Assembly: GCF_002564465.1 (NCBI RefSeq) | Contig: NZ_NUUX01000021.1 | Location: forward strand, 124,001-188,000 | Direction of reading: 5' to 3' | From: Bacillus sp. AFS088145 | Lineage (GTDB): Bacteria > Bacillota > Bacilli > Bacillales > Bacillaceae_G | DNA: 64,000 bases | Position numbers and translations under genes: made by a program | The notes under the pieces: model-generated | Told to the model about the DNA's origin: nothing | The model's database searches: none | The model's input: the letters and a program-made list of their open reading frames with translations, nothing else | In this document: piece after piece, positions 60,593 to 64,000 of the stretch | How positions within the stretch are numbered: the stretch's first letter is position 1 | Layout: every line of letters starts with the position of its first letter

Positions 60593-60787
60593 GTGAAAAA
60601 ACTATATCGATCTTCTAAAGATTCTATGCTTGCGGGTGTTTGTGGTGGATTGGGTAAGTATTTTAATTTGGACAGTACATTAATCCGTTTACTGTTTGTT
60701 ATATTATTCTTCGTAGGATTTGGAGCACTTCTATTTGTGTATTTAATTTGGATATTTGTTGTTCCAGAAGAAGGTGACGTGAAATAA
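60593..60787 (+). CDS. yvlC: PspC-domain protein (YvlC-like)
   Basis: PspC protein of 64 residues from GTG 60593 (GAGGAG site): basic start KKLYRSSKDSMLAGVCGGLGKYF with the GVCGGL motif, then two short hydrophobic segments. Related to phage-shock/envelope-stress modules. It directly abuts yvlD, as in B. subtilis. Confidence 0.9.
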   Translation: MKKLYRSSKDSMLAGVCGGLGKYFNLDSTLIRLLFVILFFVGFGALLFVYLIWIFVVPEEGDVK

Positions 60788-61162
60788 ATGAGATGGTTAT
60801 TTTCATTAGCTATTAATAGCTTAGTTTTTATTGTAGTAGCAGGATTTCTGCAACCAGATTTTTATGTAAAAAATATTCCAACGGCTATCATTGCTGCGTT
60901 GGTGTTATCGATCTTAAATACAATTATTCGCCCAGTCTTAATTTTAATCACTTTACCTGTAACCATTTTTACAATGGGATTATTCTTGTTTATTATTAAT
61001 GCATTTACGCTTGAAATTACTGATTATTTATTAGGGGATTCCTTACGAGTAAATGGTTTTGGCACTGCTATTATCGCATCGATTCTAATTAGTACATTCA
61101 GTATGTTAATTCAATATTTTGTGTTTGGTTCAAAGGACAAAAAAAAGCATAGTCATCGGTAG
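60788..61162 (+). CDS. yvlD: Phage-holin-family four-helix membrane protein (YvlD-like)
   Basis: Membrane protein of 124 residues with four helices and the family stretch LSILNTIIRPVLILITLPVTIFTMGLFLFIINA (about 40-72, in part). It starts one base after yvlC, so the two are co-translated. Envelope-stress role inferred from the YvlABCD family. Confidence 0.88.
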   Translation: MRWLFSLAINSLVFIVVAGFLQPDFYVKNIPTAIIAALVLSILNTIIRPVLILITLPVTIFTMGLFLFIINAFTLEITDYLLGDSLRVNGFGTAIIASILISTFSMLIQYFVFGSKDKKKHSHR

Positions 61163-61164
61163 AA

Positions 61165-61209
61165 AAAGAGGCGTCTCTTAAGTTAAAGTACTTTTGAGAG
61201 TCTCTTTTT
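61165..61209 (+). terminator. Terminator after yvlD
   Basis: AAAGAG/CTCTTT outer pair with TCTCTTAAG / CTTTTGAGA inner stem and a T run. Confidence 0.75.
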
Positions 61210-61446
61210 TTGTTTTTTATATTAATGGGATTTTCGAACATTTTGTGAACTCCGTTGTTACTTAACTGATTATCATTAAATGCTAAAACTGATTGAAGTT
61301 ACTAAATATCGTGATAAATTCACTTTTACATTAATGATTTTTAATCGTTTTAGCGCAGTTACTGACTTGTCGACATTTTCCCACAAAGTTTAAAAATGGT
61401 ACAATATGAGAGATAATACATAATTATTAATCCTTAGGAGGCTTGT

Positions 61447-62388
61447 ATGGCTAAATTACGTACAAAGAATTTAGTTGAGTATTTTAAATTAGAGGTCATT
61501 AGTGGAAGTGCTGGTTTGAATCGTTCGATTAACACGACTGACTTATCTCGCCCAGGTATAGAGGTTGCTGGTTTTTTTACATACTATCCATCTGATCGAG
61601 TACAAATATTAGGGAAAACAGAATTAACTTTTTATCATAGCTTAACTGACGAAGAAAAACATAATCGATTAAGAAAGCTTTGTGCAGATGATACGCCTTG
61701 TATTATCGTGACACGTGGTTTAGAAATTCCATCCGAATTAATCGAAGCAGGTGAAGAAACTGGCGTACCTATTTTACTCTCAAACAGTAAGACAACTAAA
61801 ATGTATAGTAGACTTACGAGTTATTTAGAGGCTAAACTTGCTCCAACTACAGCGTTACACGGTGTGCTAGTTGATATTTATGGAGTCGGTGTATTAATTA
61901 CTGGAAAAAGTGGAGTAGGTAAAAGTGAAACGGCTCTAGAGTTAGTGAAACGTGGTCATCGATTAGTAGCAGATGATTCAGTAGAGATTCGTCAAACTGA
62001 TGAGGACACGCTGATCGGTTCATCGCCAGAATTAATTGAACATTTATTAGAAATTCGTGGATTAGGAATTATTAATGTAATGACTCTTTTCGGAGCAGGA
62101 TCTGTTCGTAATTACAAACGCATTACGTTGAATATTGATTTAGAGACTTGGGACTCCCAAAAGGTTTACGACCGAGTTGGCTTAGACGATGAAAAACTTA
62201 AAATATTAGATACAGATATTTCGAAAATCACTTTGCCTGTTCGACCAGGTCGAAATTTAGCTGTTATTATTGAAGTAGCAGCGATGAATTTCCGTTTGAA
62301 AAATATGGGTGTAAATGCTGCTCAGCAATTTGCAGATCGTTTAGAGAAAGTAATTCAAGGCGGTAATAATGTTAGTGATTTAATTTAA
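61447..62388 (+). CDS. hprK: HPr kinase/phosphorylase
   Basis: HprK of 313 residues phosphorylates and dephosphorylates Ser46 of HPr and Crh, controlling carbon catabolite repression. P-loop GKSGVGKS (153-160) with the neighbouring [10 protein letters not shown] and DDSVEI, and the signature [11 protein letters not shown] near 204-214. Start ATG with TTAGGAGG. Next to lgt and a yvoD-like gene as in B. subtilis. Confidence 0.97.
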   Translation: MAKLRTKNLVEYFKLEVISGSAGLNRSINTTDLSRPGIEVAGFFTYYPSDRVQILGKTELTFYHSLTDEEKHNRLRKLCADDTPCIIVTRGLEIPSELIEAGEETGVPILLSNSKTTKMYSRLTSYLEAKLAPTTALHGVLVDIYGVGVLITGKSGVGKSETALELVKRGHRLVADDSVEIRQTDEDTLIGSSPELIEHLLEIRGLGIINVMTLFGAGSVRNYKRITLNIDLETWDSQKVYDRVGLDDEKLKILDTDISKITLPVRPGRNLAVIIEVAAMNFRLKNMGVNAAQQFADRLEKVIQGGNNVSDLI

Positions 62389-62409
62389 TGAAAAAGTGGG
62401 GAAATTGAA

Positions 62410-63222
62410 ATGGAATCAAATATTCAGCCATTAGATAAAGTATTTTTACACTTAGGTCCTCTGTCAATAAAGTGGTATGGGGTATTGATCGGTTTAGGTG
62501 TTGTGTTAGGTTTGTGGTTGGCAATTCGTGAAAGTAAACGACGTGGAATACCTGATGATACATTTTTGGATCTTATTTTAGTAGCTCTACCATCAGCAAT
62601 TATAGGAGCTAGAATTTATTATGTGCTCTTTGAGTGGAGCTACTATTCTAAGCATGTTAGTGAAATACCGGCTATTTGGCATGGTGGATTAGCTATTCAC
62701 GGTGGTTTAATTGGAGCATTTATTGCTAGTTACTTCTTTGCAAAGAAAAGAGACATTTCATTTTGGAAGCTTGCAGATATCGCAGCACCAAGTATTTTAG
62801 TAGGCCAAATGCTTGGACGTTGGGGAAACTTCATGAACCAAGAGGCTCATGGTGGACCGGTAACTAGATCATTTTTAGAAAGTCTTCATTTACCTACTTG
62901 GATCATTAACCAAATGTATATCGATGGAACGTATTATCATCCAACATTTTTATATGAATCATTATGGAGTTTATTAGGGATTATTTTCTTACTAATTTTA
63001 AGAAGAGTGAATCTTAGACGCGGTGAAATGTTTTTAACTTATTTAATTTGGTACTCAGTTGGCCGTTTCTTTATTGAAGGACTAAGAACAGATAGTTTAA
63101 TGTTAACAAGTACAATTAGAATGGCTCAATTTATTTCAGTCGTAATTATCATACTATCTATTATCATTCTTGTTTATCGTAGAGTTAAAGGGTTATCGAA
63201 TGAGCGTTATTTAGACGCATAA
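62410..63222 (+). CDS. lgt: Prolipoprotein diacylglyceryl transferase
   Basis: Lgt of 270 residues, about seven membrane helices. Signature [14 protein letters not shown] (about 138-151) and [12 protein letters not shown]. It transfers diacylglyceryl to the Cys of prolipoproteins, so it serves the lipoproteins encoded elsewhere in this window. It follows hprK by 21 bases. Confidence 0.97.
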   Translation: MESNIQPLDKVFLHLGPLSIKWYGVLIGLGVVLGLWLAIRESKRRGIPDDTFLDLILVALPSAIIGARIYYVLFEWSYYSKHVSEIPAIWHGGLAIHGGLIGAFIASYFFAKKRDISFWKLADIAAPSILVGQMLGRWGNFMNQEAHGGPVTRSFLESLHLPTWIINQMYIDGTYYHPTFLYESLWSLLGIIFLLILRRVNLRRGEMFLTYLIWYSVGRFFIEGLRTDSLMLTSTIRMAQFISVVIIILSIIILVYRRVKGLSNERYLDA

Positions 63223-63249
63223 GTTTGTAAAACAGGAGTGGGGAGCACG

Positions 63250-64000
63250 TTGGAAACTTTAAAGAGAGGGTTACTAGTTGGTTTACAAACTTCTTGGAAA
63301 ATAGGGAAAATAATTTTCCCTATTTCTTTCATTTTAACGATTATTAAAGAAACTGCACTCATGGACTGGTTTGTTAATCTTCTTGAACCACTAATGAGTT
63401 TTATTGGTTTAAAGGGAGATGCAGCATTAGTATTAGTTTTAGGAAATGTTTTAAATCTATATGCAGCCCTTGGAGCAATGCTACCGATGGATTTAACTGT
63501 TAAGGAGGCATTGATCCTTGCAGTTATGTTAAGTTTTTCTCATAATCTATTTGTTGAAACGACAGTAGCTACTGCTGTAGGAGTTCGAGCATCTTTTGTT
63601 GTTTTAGTAAGGATTGGATTTGCAATTATATCTGCTATTTGTATCCATTTCTTTTGGTCTGGTGGAACAGAAATTGTTCATAAAGGCATTGCTGTTGCAG
63701 AAAGCATTAACCAGTCAGGATGGGAGATCGTTTATAATGCCATCATCTCGTCATTAATGGGAATTTTAAACCTTATTAAAATTGTTTTTCCATTAATGCT
63801 AGTTATTCAAATTGCAAAAGATTTTGGGTGGATGAACTATATAACAAAAGCACTATCTCCATTTACTAAATTAATCGGTGTTGAAGCAAAAGCTGGAGTT
63901 ACATTAGCTGCGGGATTGTTTTTTGGATTAGCTTTTGGAGCAGGTGTTATGATTCAAGCCGTTAAAGAAGATGGTGTTTCGAAACGTGATTTATACCTCG
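63250..64000 (+). CDS. yvoD: Nucleoside-recognition-domain membrane protein (YvoD-like), 3' end outside window
   Basis: Partial gene from TTG 63250 (site AGGAGTGGGG) open to the right edge, 250 codons visible. Multi-helix Gate-type (nucleoside recognition) protein beginning METLKRGLLVGLQTSWKIGK, with LGNVLNLYAALGAMLPMD and GLFFGLAFGAGVMIQ. Its position after hprK-lgt matches yvoD of B. subtilis. Function unknown. Confidence 0.85.
   Translation, partial: METLKRGLLVGLQTSWKIGKIIFPISFILTIIKETALMDWFVNLLEPLMSFIGLKGDAALVLVLGNVLNLYAALGAMLPMDLTVKEALILAVMLSFSHNLFVETTVATAVGVRASFVVLVRIGFAIISAICIHFFWSGGTEIVHKGIAVAESINQSGWEIVYNAIISSLMGILNLIKIVFPLMLVIQIAKDFGWMNYITKALSPFTKLIGVEAKAGVTLAAGLFFGLAFGAGVMIQAVKEDGVSKRDLYL

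Noticed and set aside
61267-61278. TGATTATCATTA near 61.27 kb as a Fur box
   Set aside because: Only one half of the 7-1-7 pattern is present and the downstream gene hprK has no iron link.

Overview
The window comes from a low-GC Firmicute, almost certainly a Bacillaceae. It is AT-rich, has strong AGGAGG-type ribosome binding sites with ATG, GTG and TTG starts, T-box and TPP riboswitches, a BirA-type operator, and Bacillus-like gene blocks (uvrB-uvrA-yvlC-yvlD-hprK-lgt-yvoD, the yngJ/H/HB/G/F/E order, thiD-cytX-thiM-thiE, a sigY-yxlC-like pair). The species cannot be fixed by eye. No rRNA, tRNA, CRISPR array, prophage or intact insertion sequence was seen.

Left part (1-16 kb): an NRPS-independent siderophore operon (two IucA/IucC synthetases, the first cut by the window edge, an MFS exporter and a PLP decarboxylase) is followed by two separately Fur-boxed iron import units: an FTR1-type permease with a lipoprotein, and feoA-feoB with a Cys-rich membrane peptide. 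Next is a TPP-riboswitch-controlled thiamin salvage operon, then two unrecognised exported proteins.

Middle part (16-30 kb): a six-gene leucine/isovalerate catabolic operon, a DUF2157/GDYXXLXY membrane pair, and bioY under a BirA operator. Two nearly identical tandem T-boxes with apparent tyrosine specifiers precede a phenylalanine hydroxylase gene. BioY supplies biotin, which the 3-methylcrotonyl-CoA carboxylase encoded nearby needs.

Accessory stretch (29-54 kb): small stress and regulatory modules, often a regulator beside its targets. They include acetyltransferases, an AirS/YhcY-like histidine kinase with a Cys-rich GAF domain, Lrp-LysE, Rrf2 plus a NAD(P)-binding protein with three copies of one operator, and PadR with a HAAS/2TM pair and a repeat membrane protein. 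They also include an ECF41 sigma factor with an FAD oxidoreductase behind a textbook ECF41 promoter, a MarR/Mhq-like quinone-detoxification operon with a long palindromic operator, a SigY-like ECF unit with a matching promoter, and a GntR(YtrA)-ABC-exported protein operon with three operators. Two genes are broken (a VOC protein and a VanZ-like protein).

Right part (55-64 kb): housekeeping genes uvrB, uvrA, yvlC, yvlD, hprK, lgt and the start of a yvoD-like gene.

The least explained structure is a non-coding array of TTTWATTTGCAG-like boxes spaced almost exactly 21 bp apart. It occurs at 16.33-16.54 kb and again at 54.99-55.10 kb, with the same leader and the same 25-bp leader-to-first-box distance. 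Other dispersed palindromic elements lie at 27.1, 40.1 and 60.2 kb.
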